DNA from: Streptomyces sp. NBC_00691
Lineage (GTDB): Bacteria; Actinomycetota; Actinomycetes; Streptomycetales; Streptomycetaceae
DNA length: 64,000 nucleotides
Direction of reading: 5' to 3'
NCBI RefSeq assembly: GCF_036226665.1
Contig: NZ_CP109007.1
Location: 7,130,001-7,194,000, forward strand
A program made the position numbers and the translations under genes. Below the pieces are notes generated by a model, which worked only from the letters and a program-made list of their open reading frames with translations, was not told the origin of the DNA and did no database searches. This document shows, one piece after another, positions 6,922 through 14,941 of this stretch (the stretch's first letter is position 1; every line of letters starts with the position of its first letter).

Positions 6922-8670
6922 GTGCCCACGAGGCGCTCCGTCGTGATCGGCGTGGACAGCTCCACGCAGTCCACCAAGGCCGCGGCCGTCGACGCCGACA
7001 CCGGCGAACTCCTCGCCGTCGGCCGCGCCCCGCACACCGTCGCCGGCGCCGCGGGCGCGCGCGAGAGCGACCCCGAGGAGTGGTGGACCGCCCTCGTCAC
7101 GGCCGTCCGCGCGGCCGTGAGGGACGCGGACGTCCCGGCCGGAGCCGTCACCGGCATCGCCGTCGCCGGGCAGCAGCACGGTCTCGTCACCCTCGGCGCC
7201 GACGGCCGCCCGCTCCGCCCGGCTCTGCTCTGGAACGACACCCGCTCCGCCCCGCAGGCCGCCGCCCTCGCCACCCGCCTGGGAGGCCCCGCCGCCTGGC
7301 TGGAACGGACGGGTTCGGTGCCCGTCGCCTCCATGACCGCCGCCAAGTGGCAGTGGCTGCGCGAGCACGAACCCCGCCGTGCGGACGCCGTCGCGGGGGT
7401 ACGCCTGCCCCACGACCACCTCACGGAGCGCCTCACCGGAATCGCGGTGACCGACCCCGGGGACGCCTCGGGGACGTGCTGGTACGGGAGGGGCGCCCGT
7501 GACGGCGAGGGCGGGGGCGACGGCGCGGGTGCCCGGGCCCTAGGAACGGACGGCTCCGATGCGTACGGCCCGGGTACGGACGGCCCTGGTGCGCACGGCT
7601 CCGATGCGTACGGCCGGGGTACGGGCGGCCCGAGTGCGGACGGCGCGGGTAAGGACCGCCCTGGTGCGTACGGACCCGGTGCGTACGACCCCGAGATCCT
7701 GGACCTCATCGGTCTCGACCCCGCCCTGCTGCCCGCCGTCGCGCCCGGCGGCGCCACCCGCGTGGGCACCCTGACCGCGGCCGCCGCCGAGGCCCTCGGA
7801 CTGCCCCGTACCGTCGTCGTCGCCGCCGGGACCGGCGACAACATGGCCGCCGCGGTCGGCCTCGGCCTCGGCGGCTCCGGCCTCCTCGACCACCCGGTCG
7901 TCAGCCTCGGCACGTCCGGCACGGTCTTCGCCGCGACCCGCGCCCGCCCGGTGGACCCCGGCCTCGCCGGGTTCGCCGCCACCGACGGGACGTACCTGCC
8001 GCTCGGCTGCACCCTCAACTGCACGCTCGCCGTGGACCGGTTCGCCGCGCTCCTGGGCCTGGACCGCGAGGACGCGGCACCGGGGGGAGCCGACGGCGGC
8101 GGAGTCGTCGTCCTGCCGTACCTCGACGGCGAGCGCACCCCCGATCTGCCCCACGCCGCCGGCCTGGTCACCGGCCTGCGGCACGGCACGGACCCGCGGG
8201 CGGTCCTCGGCGCCGCCTACGAGGGCGCGGCCTTCACGGTGCTGCGCGCCCTCGATCACCTCCTCGCCGCCTGCGGCCTCGACCCTGCCGCCCCCGACGT
8301 ACGGGACCGGCCGCTGCGCCTCATCGGCGGCGGGGCGCGCGGCCGGGCCTGGACCGGGACCGTCCGCAGACTCTCCGGGCGCCCCCTGGTCGTCCCGGCC
8401 GCCGAGGAACTCGTGGCCCTCGGAGCCGCCGCCCTCGCGGCGGCCGCGGTGACGGGCGCGGACCCGGTGGCCCTGGCGACGGCCTGGGGCACGGGGACGG
8501 GCGAGATCCTGCCCGCGGTCGAGCGCGACGAGGAGACCTGGAACCGCATCGCGGGGGTCCTGACGGCCGCGACGCCGCTGCTGTCACCTGCCGTCGAAGA
8601 GATGGGCCAGGGTCGTCGGGGTGAGACGGATGTCGTCGAAGTCGACGCGGCAGCCCTCGCCGACGGGTGA
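6922..8670 (+). CDS. xylB: Xylulokinase (FGGY family) with an internal repeat insertion
   Basis: The 582-residue protein phosphorylates D-xylulose. The N-terminal FGGY domain begins VVIGVDSSTQSTK and has AGQQHGLVTL and PALLWNDTRSAPQ. The C-terminal domain has GTGDNMAAAVG, SLGTSGTVFA and LIGGGARGRAW (nucleotide site). GTG 6922 follows GGTGAGGA and is preferred over GTG 6880. Xylulokinases usually have 480-500 residues. The excess comes largely from residues 208-257, a run of ten degenerate pentapeptides placed just before the conserved YDPEILDLIGLDP. The last 87 bp overlap the convergent DUF1349 gene. Confidence 0.93.
   Translation: MPTRRSVVIGVDSSTQSTKAAAVDADTGELLAVGRAPHTVAGAAGARESDPEEWWTALVTAVRAAVRDADVPAGAVTGIAVAGQQHGLVTLGADGRPLRPALLWNDTRSAPQAAALATRLGGPAAWLERTGSVPVASMTAAKWQWLREHEPRRADAVAGVRLPHDHLTERLTGIAVTDPGDASGTCWYGRGARDGEGGGDGAGARALGTDGSDAYGPGTDGPGAHGSDAYGRGTGGPSADGAGKDRPGAYGPGAYDPEILDLIGLDPALLPAVAPGGATRVGTLTAAAAEALGLPRTVVVAAGTGDNMAAAVGLGLGGSGLLDHPVVSLGTSGTVFAATRARPVDPGLAGFAATDGTYLPLGCTLNCTLAVDRFAALLGLDREDAAPGGADGGGVVVLPYLDGERTPDLPHAAGLVTGLRHGTDPRAVLGAAYEGAAFTVLRALDHLLAACGLDPAAPDVRDRPLRLIGGGARGRAWTGTVRRLSGRPLVVPAAEELVALGAAALAAAAVTGADPVALATAWGTGTGEILPAVERDEETWNRIAGVLTAATPLLSPAVEEMGQGRRGETDVVEVDAAALADG
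7543..7692 (+). repeat. Ten in-frame 15-bp repeats inside xylB
   Basis: Ten consecutive five-codon units read GTDGS, DAYGP, GTDGP, GAHGS, DAYGR, GTGGP, SADGA, GKDRP, GAYGP and GAYDP, with a loose consensus [GD]-[AT]-[YDH]-G-P. The last unit, GAYDP, coincides with the conserved loop that other xylulokinases carry at this place. The array therefore looks like a tandem expansion of a native surface loop. It keeps the reading frame and adds no known domain. Confidence 0.85.
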
Positions 8671-9180
8671 CTGGACCTCGATGCCGGCCCGTACGGGACC
8701 GGCGCCGCCCAGGGCGAACTGCCGTACCAGGCGCCAGAACGCGCCGTCGTCCGAGACGTGGAAGGCGAAGCCCTCGCCGATCCGGCTGACGCGCAGCCAC
8801 AGCGCGTCACCCGCGACCGGGCCCGCGAGGGCGTCGTCGGACCGGCCCCGGGTCACGACGGAGTAGACGCTGGGAGTTCCGTCGGGCGCCTGCTCGAAGT
8901 TGAGCTTCGCCCAGTGGTCGTCGTCGGAGCGGACGAAGAGCGCTCCCGCGTCCCACGCCGACCGGAAGCCGACGCGGAGGCGGGCCGAGAGCTGCCAGTC
9001 GCCGTCCGGAGGCGTGGTCAGGGCCACGGCGGCGTCCTGCCGGACCGCCCCGCCGACCGGATCCGTGAAGGCGTCGGTGTGCGGGGCGGCCGTGACGGTG
9101 AGGACGCCTCCGGCGAACGAGCAGGCGGCGGGGGCGGTCAGCCATGCGAGGCCGAGGGGGAGCGGGGAGTCGACGTTCAT
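8584..9180 (-). CDS. DUF1349 (regulation of enolase protein 1-like) beta-sandwich protein
   Basis: The 198-residue protein has the DUF1349 pattern: DWQLSARLRVGFRSAWDAGALFVRSDDDHWAKLNFE, given here in its two halves, then SVVTRGRSDDA and LWLRVSRIGEGFAFHVSDDG. The fold is a concanavalin-like jelly roll, and a carbohydrate-related role is suspected for the family. The ATG is at 9180 (MNVDSPLPLGL). It ends inside the 3' end of xylB on the other strand, a convergent overlap of 87 bp. A link to xylose metabolism is possible but only from position. Confidence 0.8.
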   Translation of the reverse strand: MNVDSPLPLGLAWLTAPAACSFAGGVLTVTAAPHTDAFTDPVGGAVRQDAAVALTTPPDGDWQLSARLRVGFRSAWDAGALFVRSDDDHWAKLNFEQAPDGTPSVYSVVTRGRSDDALAGPVAGDALWLRVSRIGEGFAFHVSDDGAFWRLVRQFALGGAGPVRAGIEVQSPVGEGCRVDFDDIRLTPTTLAHLFDGR

Positions 9181-9326
9181 GCCGCCATGATCGTGAACGG
9201 GCCGGGCGCGCGCCACGGTCTGCCCCGAGGATCCAAGAACCTGCACGAGAGTCCAACCCGGCGCTTCCCCGGCAGTGGCTCCGCCACCCGGCCCACGCCC
9301 GTGGTCTGTTGCCGCCCGCTCCTCCC

Positions 9327-10265
9327 TCAGGCCCCGCCGCCCGCCTCCGCCGTGACGCGCCGCTGGTGCACCCGCAGGTGCAGCGTCGCCAGATCCAGGA
9401 GCGGGGTCGCCACCCCCAGGGCACGCGCGCGCGTGGTCAGGTCGCCGAAGAGATGCTCGACCTCGGTCGGGCGGCCCGCCGTCAGATCGCGGTAGAGGGA
9501 CGGCACCATCGGCGACCCCGCCGCGGCCACCACCGCGAGCGTCGTCGCCCGCTCCGCCTGAGGTACGGGGTGTCCGGCCGCGGCGGCGACCGCGGACGCC
9601 TCGTCGAGCAGCGCCGGGGCCAGGGAGGGACCGCCGGGGGTGTCGTGGACGTCGCCGACGGTGCCCCGCATCAGGCTGGTCACAGCGCCGAAGGTCGTGA
9701 TGAACACCCACTTGTGCCACATCGCCGTGATCACGTGCTCCGGCTCAGGCGAGGCGATGCCCGCCTCTTCGAGCACCGCCCGGAATCCCGCCACGCGCGC
9801 GGAGCGCGTGCCGTCCTGCTCGCCGAGCGTCAGATGGGCCAGGGGGGCGAGGCGCCGGATGTCACCGTTCTCGTCGAGCGTGGTCACCACCTTGGCCACG
9901 CCGCCGAGGACCGCCGACGTTCCGAAGCGGGCGCTGAGGGCCTCGACATGGGCGAGCCCGTTGAGCAGCGGCACGACGGCCGTGTCCGGCCCGACGGCCG
10001 GAGCGATGTCCTCGATCGCCCGGTCGAGGCCGGTGGACTTCACCGAGAGCAGCACGAGGTCGTACGGGGTGTCGAGCGCGTCCGCCGTCACGAGCCGGGG
10101 TGTCAGGACCCACTCCTCGTCCCGGCCCACCACCCGCAGCCCGCGCTCACGCAGCGCCGCCGCCCGGGCCGGGCGGACGAGGAAGGTGACGTCCCGTCCG
10201 GCGCGGGCGAGCAGCGCGCCGAAGTAGCCTCCGGTGGCACCGGCGCCGACGACCAGGATCTTCAT
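9327..10265 (-). CDS. Ketopantoate reductase family protein (ApbA/PanE-like)
   Basis: The 312-residue protein starts with a Rossmann motif, MKILVVGAGATGGYFGALLA, and has VLLSVKSTGLDRAI, VVPLLNGLAHVE and TAMWHKWVFITTFGA. The last carries the conserved Lys and the helix typical of PanE. The family reduces 2-dehydropantoate to pantoate with NADPH, but actinobacterial genomes carry several paralogs acting on other 2-oxoacids. ATG 10265 overlaps the stop of the HxlR regulator as ATGA, so the two form a translationally coupled operon and the regulator probably controls this enzyme. The true substrate is uncertain, so I give no symbol. Confidence 0.85.
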   Translation of the reverse strand: MKILVVGAGATGGYFGALLARAGRDVTFLVRPARAAALRERGLRVVGRDEEWVLTPRLVTADALDTPYDLVLLSVKSTGLDRAIEDIAPAVGPDTAVVPLLNGLAHVEALSARFGTSAVLGGVAKVVTTLDENGDIRRLAPLAHLTLGEQDGTRSARVAGFRAVLEEAGIASPEPEHVITAMWHKWVFITTFGAVTSLMRGTVGDVHDTPGGPSLAPALLDEASAVAAAAGHPVPQAERATTLAVVAAAGSPMVPSLYRDLTAGRPTEVEHLFGDLTTRARALGVATPLLDLATLHLRVHQRRVTAEAGGGA

Positions 10266-10843
10266 CGTTGTGGACCTCTCGTGGGGCGCCCGGGGGGCGC
10301 GGTGGTGAGCGGGGGGCGGATCAGGGGCCCGAGCAGCCGGTGGGGCCGGGCGAGGGCGGCCGTCACGGGGTCGTCGTCCGGGCCGGAAGGGCCGAGCCCG
10401 GGGCCCGGGGCGACCACGACGTCCTCGACGGGTACGGCGGTGCCGCACCCCGTGCAGCGTCCGTCGGCGTCGAGCGGGGCCCCGTCCACGGCGTGCAGGA
10501 AGACGCGGCGCGGGCCGCCGTCCGCCGCGTGGAACTCCTCGCCCCAGGCGGTGAGCGCGCGGACCGCCGGCCAGAGGGCGATGCCCTTGGGCGTGAGTCC
10601 GTACACCTCTCGGCGGCCCGTGCCCGTCCCTGGGCGGCGTTCCAGGACGCCCGCCTCGGTGAGGGTGGTGAGCCGGTCGGTGAGCACGGCCCGGGGGACG
10701 CCCAGGTGCGCGGCGAACTCCCCGAACCTGCGGACCCCGTAGAAGGCGTCGCGCAGGATCAACAGTGTCCAGCGCTCCCCGACGATCTCCATGGAGCGGG
10801 CGAGGGCGCAACTCTGACCGCGGTAGTCGCGCGGAAGCGTCAT
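10262..10843 (-). CDS. HxlR family winged-helix regulator
   Basis: In this 193-residue protein residues 8-105 are the HxlR domain (CALARSMEIVGERWTLLILRDAFYGVRRFGEFAAHLGV, quoted as adjoining parts: CALARSMEIVGERW, then TLLILRDAFYGV). The rest is a Pro-rich tail with a CTGCG cysteine pair. Members respond to aldehydes or oxidants and bind palindromes as dimers. Seven nt separate a TAGGGT -10 box from the ATG, with no ribosome site, suggesting a leaderless mRNA. A perfect 21-bp palindrome overlaps the expected -35, indicating autoregulation together with the coupled reductase gene. Confidence 0.88.
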   Translation of the reverse strand: MTLPRDYRGQSCALARSMEIVGERWTLLILRDAFYGVRRFGEFAAHLGVPRAVLTDRLTTLTEAGVLERRPGTGTGRREVYGLTPKGIALWPAVRALTAWGEEFHAADGGPRRVFLHAVDGAPLDADGRCTGCGTAVPVEDVVVAPGPGLGPSGPDDDPVTAALARPHRLLGPLIRPPLTTAPPGRPTRGPQR

Positions 10844-10863
10844 GGCCGTGACCCTAGCGCAGG

Positions 10864-10884
10864 ACAGTTCGGTGACCGAACTGT
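10864..10884. promoter_or_regulatory. Perfect palindrome, probable HxlR operator
   Basis: ACAGTTCGGT-G-ACCGAACTGT is a perfect 10-1-10 inverted repeat. It lies 21 bp upstream of the HxlR start codon, over the expected -35 position for the -10 box at 10851-10856 (complement). It also sits about 100 bp from the divergent ROK gene. Autorepression by HxlR is inferred. Confidence 0.65.
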
Positions 10885-10980
10885 TCAGGGCGGGCCGCGC
10901 CCCTTCCCGGCGGCGGAGGCGTTTCGGGTGGCGGAGCCGTTTTCGGGTGGGCGAACCGGGCGGCTAGGCTCGCGCTCACC

Positions 10981-12180
10981 ATGAACCAGCCCACGGAACC
11001 CAAGGCCGACAAGTCGGGCGTGCGCCGGCACAACCTGAGCCTCGTCCTGCGGACCGTCCACGACGCGGGCGAGACCACCCGGGCGGCCGTCGCCGCCCGC
11101 GTCGGACTCACCCGGCCCGCCGTCTCCTCCCTCGTCGAGCAGCTCCTCGACCTGGGTTTCCTCGTCGAGTCGGGCAAGACGTTCAGCGGGCAGGCGGGAC
11201 GGCCGGGCACCGTTCTGAAGCCCGCCGACACCGGTCCCGCCGGACTCGGCGTCGAGATCAACGTCGACTACGTGACGGTCTGCGTCGTCGACCTCACCGG
11301 CACCGACCGCGTCCGCCGCACCGAGCGCCTCGACAACCGTGCCGCAGGCGCCCCCGAGGTGCTGGCCCGCGCCGCCCGGATCGCCGCCGACGTCCTCGAC
11401 ACGGCCGCCGGGCACGGACTCGCCCCGGCGGGCGCCGGACTCGCCCTGCCGGGCCTCGTCTCCGGCGGAGCCGTCCGGCAGGCCCCCAACCTCGGCTGGT
11501 ACGAGGTCGACGCCGAGCGCCTCTTCGGCGACGCCCTCACCACGCTGCGCCCCGGCACGGCGGGCCTCGCGCTGAACTCCGACAACGAGGCCAACATGGC
11601 GGCCCTCGCCGAGCTGTGGTTCGGCACCCTCGGCGACCTCCGGACCTTCCTCCACCTGACGGGCGAGATCGGCGTGGGCGGCGCGATCGTCGTCCACGGC
11701 GAACTCCTGCGCGGCGCGCACGGCTTCGCCGGCGAGATCGGCCACCTGGTCGTCGACGCGGAGGGCCCGCGCTGCCGTTGCGGCTCACGCGGCTGCCTGG
11801 AGCAGTACGCCGGCCAGGCCGCGCTCCTCGCGGCGGCGCGCGTCGCCGACGTCGCCGCACTCACGGACCGCGCCGCGGCCGGAGACCCGCGGGCCCTCGC
11901 CGCGCTCGCCGAGGCGGGCACGATGCTCGGGCGCGCCCTGTCCGGGGCCGTGAACCTCCTCGATCCCGAGGCGGTCGTCCTCGGCGGCATCTATCCGCAA
12001 CTGATGCCCTGGCTCGTCCCCGCCCTGGCCGACGAGCTCGCCGACCGCGTCGTCTCCGGCCTCTGGACCTCCGAGGCGGGACGCCTCCGTCCGGCCTCCG
12101 CCGCCACCGACGCCTCCCGGGGCGCGGCGGCCCTCGTCCTCCACGACGTCCTGGCCGACCCCCTGGCGTACGCGGGGTGA
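10981..12180 (+). CDS. ROK family repressor, probable xylose regulator XylR
   Basis: The 399-residue protein has an N-terminal helix-turn-helix (ETTRAAVAARVGLTRPAVSSL, residues about 24-60). A ROK sugar-kinase-like domain follows, with the zinc motif RCRCGSRGCLEQYAG and the phosphate loop TGEIGVGGAIV. The N-terminal DNA-binding domain marks it as a repressor rather than a glucokinase. A TAGGCT -10 box ends 10 nt before the ATG with no ribosome site, so the mRNA may be leaderless. Two direct copies of TTTCGGGTGG (10922-10931 and 10941-10950) lie at its -35. Proximity to xylAB and the ROK-like operator there suggest xylose control; the inducer is inferred. Confidence 0.85.
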   Translation: MNQPTEPKADKSGVRRHNLSLVLRTVHDAGETTRAAVAARVGLTRPAVSSLVEQLLDLGFLVESGKTFSGQAGRPGTVLKPADTGPAGLGVEINVDYVTVCVVDLTGTDRVRRTERLDNRAAGAPEVLARAARIAADVLDTAAGHGLAPAGAGLALPGLVSGGAVRQAPNLGWYEVDAERLFGDALTTLRPGTAGLALNSDNEANMAALAELWFGTLGDLRTFLHLTGEIGVGGAIVVHGELLRGAHGFAGEIGHLVVDAEGPRCRCGSRGCLEQYAGQAALLAAARVADVAALTDRAAAGDPRALAALAEAGTMLGRALSGAVNLLDPEAVVLGGIYPQLMPWLVPALADELADRVVSGLWTSEAGRLRPASAATDASRGAAALVLHDVLADPLAYAG

Positions 12181-12203
12181 CGGGGGCCTGACGGGGAACC
12201 GCC

Positions 12204-12223
12204 CGCGGGGTCGCGACCCCGCG
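12204..12223. terminator. 20-bp perfect palindrome after the ROK gene
   Basis: CGCGGGGTCG-CGACCCCGCG directly follows the ROK stop codon. It can fold into a strong hairpin in either direction, so it is probably a bidirectional terminator between convergent reading frames. Confidence 0.5.
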
Positions 12224-12253
12224 CGACTCCCCGGCACGTCGACGAACGGCCGG

Positions 12254-12460
12254 TCAGGAGGGCCGTCGCGAGGACCGCCCCGCCGCCCAGTCCGCCGCGA
12301 CCGCCCCGGGGAAGACGTCCCCCGCCGACGTGAAGAACAACCCGGTGGCGTCCAGAAGCGCCGTCACCGCGCCCGTACGCGTCACTTCGCCGCTGCTCCG
12401 CATGACTCCGACCCTGCCGTCGCGGAGACCCGCGCGTAGCTGGGGATCGATCACTCTCAT
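12254..12460 (-). CDS. Possible small hypothetical protein
   Basis: A 68-codon frame starts MRVIDPQLRAGLRDG and ends AGRSSRRPS, in the otherwise empty 336 bp between the ROK gene and the ABC permease. GAGAGCGGG precedes its ATG. I recognise no family, and the codon pattern is not decisive. It could be spurious. Confidence 0.3.
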   Translation of the reverse strand: MRVIDPQLRAGLRDGRVGVMRSSGEVTRTGAVTALLDATGLFFTSAGDVFPGAVAADWAAGRSSRRPS

Positions 12461-12516
12461 CCCGCTCTCACGCCGGCCTTATCCCGTCATCACATGCCGC
12501 CCCTAGCTTCACGCCC

Positions 12517-14010
12517 ATGTTCTTCACCTACCTCCGGCGCGAACTGCGCCGCCGCAGAAAGGCGGCGCTCGTCGTCGCCTCCGGGCTCGCGCTCGGGATC
12601 GCGCTGGTCATCGTCGTCAACTCCGTGTCCTCCGGCATGAACCAGGCCCAGGGCAAGGTCCTCGAATCCCTCTACGGCCTCGGCACGGACCTGACGGTGA
12701 CCAAGGCTCAGGAGCGTCCCGCGGAGGGTGCGCAGCCGCAGCGCCCGCGGTTCGAGTTCCAGGGCAAGGAGGAGGGCGAGGAGCAGAGCAGCGACCGGCT
12801 GATGGTCCAGGGCTTCCAGACCCTCGCGGACTCCACCGTCGCCACGGTCGCCGGCCAGCCCGGCGTCGACCGTGCGGTGGGCGGACTCAGCCTCGTCAAC
12901 CTGAAGATCGACGGAGAGTTCGCGCGGGGCCGGATCCAGCGCGGCCAGACCCGGCAGAGCCCGCCGGGCGAAGGGGCGGGCGGCGACAGCGGTGCCGGTG
13001 GGGGCGGCTCCGGCCCCGGCGACACCGTCACCGGCGGCGGCGCGGCCTTCGACGTCGACTCCTTCACGCTCTACGGAACCGACGTCACCGCCCCCGACCT
13101 CGGCCCCCTCACCACCTCCACCGTCTCCCAGGGCCGTACCTTCGAGACGACCGAGACGGATGCCCGGGTGGCCGTCGTCGACAGCGCGTACGCCCAGGAG
13201 AAGGACCTCGCCGTCGGCGGCGAACTGAGCGTGAAGAAGGTCACGTTCGAGATCATCGGCATCGCGACCGCCGACCGGGGCCAGGCCGCCGCCCAGGTCT
13301 ATCTGCCCCTGAAGCAGGCGCAGACGCTCTCCGCCTCCGCGGCCAAGGTCACCACCATCTATGTGAAGGCGACCGACTCGACGCGGATCGACGCGGTCAA
13401 GACCGCCATCCAGAAGAACGTCGCGGGGACCACCGTCACCACCTCGGCCGACCTGGCCCAGACGGTCTCCGGTTCCCTCGACACGGCCGCCGACCTCGCC
13501 TCGAACGTGGGCAAGTGGCTCTCGTACGCCGTGCTCCTCGCCGCCGTCCTCGTCGCGGGTCTCCTCACCTCCTCCGCGGTCACCCGCCGGGTCCGCGAGT
13601 TCGGCACGCTCAAGGCACTCGGCTGGAAGAGCGGCCGCGTCACCCGGCAGGTGGTCGGCGAGGCCCTCGTCAACGGCTTCATCGGCGGCGCCCTCGGCAT
13701 CGCGATCGGCCTGGCCGGCGCGTACGCGGTGACCGCCGTCAGCCCGACCCTCACCGCGGAACTCGGTGCGACCGGAGTTCTGTTCGGCGGCCGAGGCGGT
13801 GGCGGCCGAGGCGGCATGGCCTTCGGCGGCGGCCCCGCGAGCACGGGCGCCGGAAAGACCGTCGACATCGCCCTCACCGCCCCGGTCAGCGTCACCACGG
13901 TGGGTCTCGCCGTCCTCCTCGCCCTCGGCGGCGGCCTCGTCGCCGGAGCCTTCGGCGCCTGGCGCGCCTCGCGGCTGCGCCCCGCCGACGCGCTGCGCCG
14001 CGTCGAGTAG
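12517..14010 (+). CDS. ABC transporter permease, MacB/FtsX type
   Basis: The 497-residue membrane protein begins with a transmembrane anchor (ALVVASGLALGIALVIVVNS, residues about 15-35). A large extracytoplasmic domain follows (about 40-320), including a Gly-rich insert around residues 150-175. The C-terminal FtsX domain has three further membrane helices (LSYAVLLAAVLVAGLLTSS, VNGFIGGALGIAIGLAGAY, VTTVGLAVLLALGGGLV) and the RVREFGTLKALGW coupling motif. Only a TAGCTT -10 box, 7 nt upstream of the ATG, precedes it, suggesting a leaderless start. It is followed 41 bp later by its ATPase. Together they probably export a peptide, lipid or drug; the substrate is unknown. Confidence 0.9.
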   Translation: MFFTYLRRELRRRRKAALVVASGLALGIALVIVVNSVSSGMNQAQGKVLESLYGLGTDLTVTKAQERPAEGAQPQRPRFEFQGKEEGEEQSSDRLMVQGFQTLADSTVATVAGQPGVDRAVGGLSLVNLKIDGEFARGRIQRGQTRQSPPGEGAGGDSGAGGGGSGPGDTVTGGGAAFDVDSFTLYGTDVTAPDLGPLTTSTVSQGRTFETTETDARVAVVDSAYAQEKDLAVGGELSVKKVTFEIIGIATADRGQAAAQVYLPLKQAQTLSASAAKVTTIYVKATDSTRIDAVKTAIQKNVAGTTVTTSADLAQTVSGSLDTAADLASNVGKWLSYAVLLAAVLVAGLLTSSAVTRRVREFGTLKALGWKSGRVTRQVVGEALVNGFIGGALGIAIGLAGAYAVTAVSPTLTAELGATGVLFGGRGGGGRGGMAFGGGPASTGAGKTVDIALTAPVSVTTVGLAVLLALGGGLVAGAFGAWRASRLRPADALRRVE

Positions 14011-14051
14011 CGCCCCGCCCGAACCCCCTCACGCGATACAGGAGTTGGACC

Positions 14052-14840
14052 ATGTACGAACTCATCGGCGTCACCAAGCAGTACCGGCGGGGGCAGGAGA
14101 GAGTCGACGCGCTCGCCGGGGTCGACCTCACGCTCGCCCAGGGCGACCGGTTGGTCATCCAAGGGCCCACGGGCGGCGGCAAGTCGACGCTGCTCCAGAT
14201 GCTCGGCGGCCTCGACCGCCCCACCTCGGGCCGCGTCCTGCTCGACGGCACGGACCTGGCCGCGCTTCCCGAGCGCAAGCTGACCGCGGTGCGCGGCCAG
14301 AACATCGGGTTCGTCTTCCAGAGCTTCAACCTCATCCCCACGCTCACCGCCCAGGAGAACGTGGAGACCGCGCTCGTCCCGCTCGGCGTCAAGCCCGCCG
14401 AGCGGCGGAGCCGATCCGCCGAGGCCCTGGAGTCGGTCGGGCTCGGCGAACGCAGCGGACACCTGCCGTCCGAGCTCTCCGGCGGCCAGCAGCAGCGGGT
14501 GGCGATCGCCCGCGCGCTCGTGAAGCGCCCCAAGGTGCTGCTCGCCGACGAACCCACCGGAAACCTCGACGAGTCGATGCGCGACGAGATCGTCGACCTG
14601 CTCGAAGGACTGTGGAAGGAGCACGGGCTGACCTTCGTCATGGTCACCCACGACAGCGCGATCGCCCGCCGGGCACCCCGCCTCGCCACGATCCGCAAGG
14701 GCCGGATCACGATCAAGGAGAACCCGCGGGCGACGACGGCGAACCCCGTGCCGCAAACCTCTTCCCCGGAGTCCGGCGTGGAGCCGGCCTCGGACGCGGC
14801 CTCGCCGCGGGACCCGGCCTCGGACCCGGTCCAGGCGTGA
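14052..14840 (+). CDS. ABC transporter ATP-binding protein, MacB/LolD type
   Basis: The 262-residue protein has Walker A GPTGGGKST (residues about 38-46), Q-loop FVFQSFNLIPTLTAQ, signature LSGGQQQRVAIARAL, Walker B VLLADEPTGNLD and H-loop VMVTHDSAIA. Its closest type is the LolD/MacB ATPases that pair with FtsX-like permeases. The Walker A carries T-G-G where the family usually has S-G-S. The Ser/Pro-rich tail after residue 230 is not part of the domain. It is encoded directly behind the permease and closed by a strong terminator. Confidence 0.92.
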   Translation: MYELIGVTKQYRRGQERVDALAGVDLTLAQGDRLVIQGPTGGGKSTLLQMLGGLDRPTSGRVLLDGTDLAALPERKLTAVRGQNIGFVFQSFNLIPTLTAQENVETALVPLGVKPAERRSRSAEALESVGLGERSGHLPSELSGGQQQRVAIARALVKRPKVLLADEPTGNLDESMRDEIVDLLEGLWKEHGLTFVMVTHDSAIARRAPRLATIRKGRITIKENPRATTANPVPQTSSPESGVEPASDAASPRDPASDPVQA

Positions 14841-14852
14841 CCGACCGCCCGC

Positions 14853-14890
14853 GCGGCGGCCCCCGACAGGAACGGATCGGGGGCCGCCGC
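14853..14890. terminator. Strong hairpin terminator after the ABC exporter
   Basis: A perfect 14-bp stem (GCGGCGGCCCCCGA paired with TCGGGGGCCGCCGC) with a 10-nt loop begins 13 bp after the ATPase stop. Confidence 0.8.
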
Positions 14891-14941
14891 ACGGGGACGC
14901 CGCCGAAGCCGTTGTCAGTGGGTGCCCCTACCGTTCTCACC

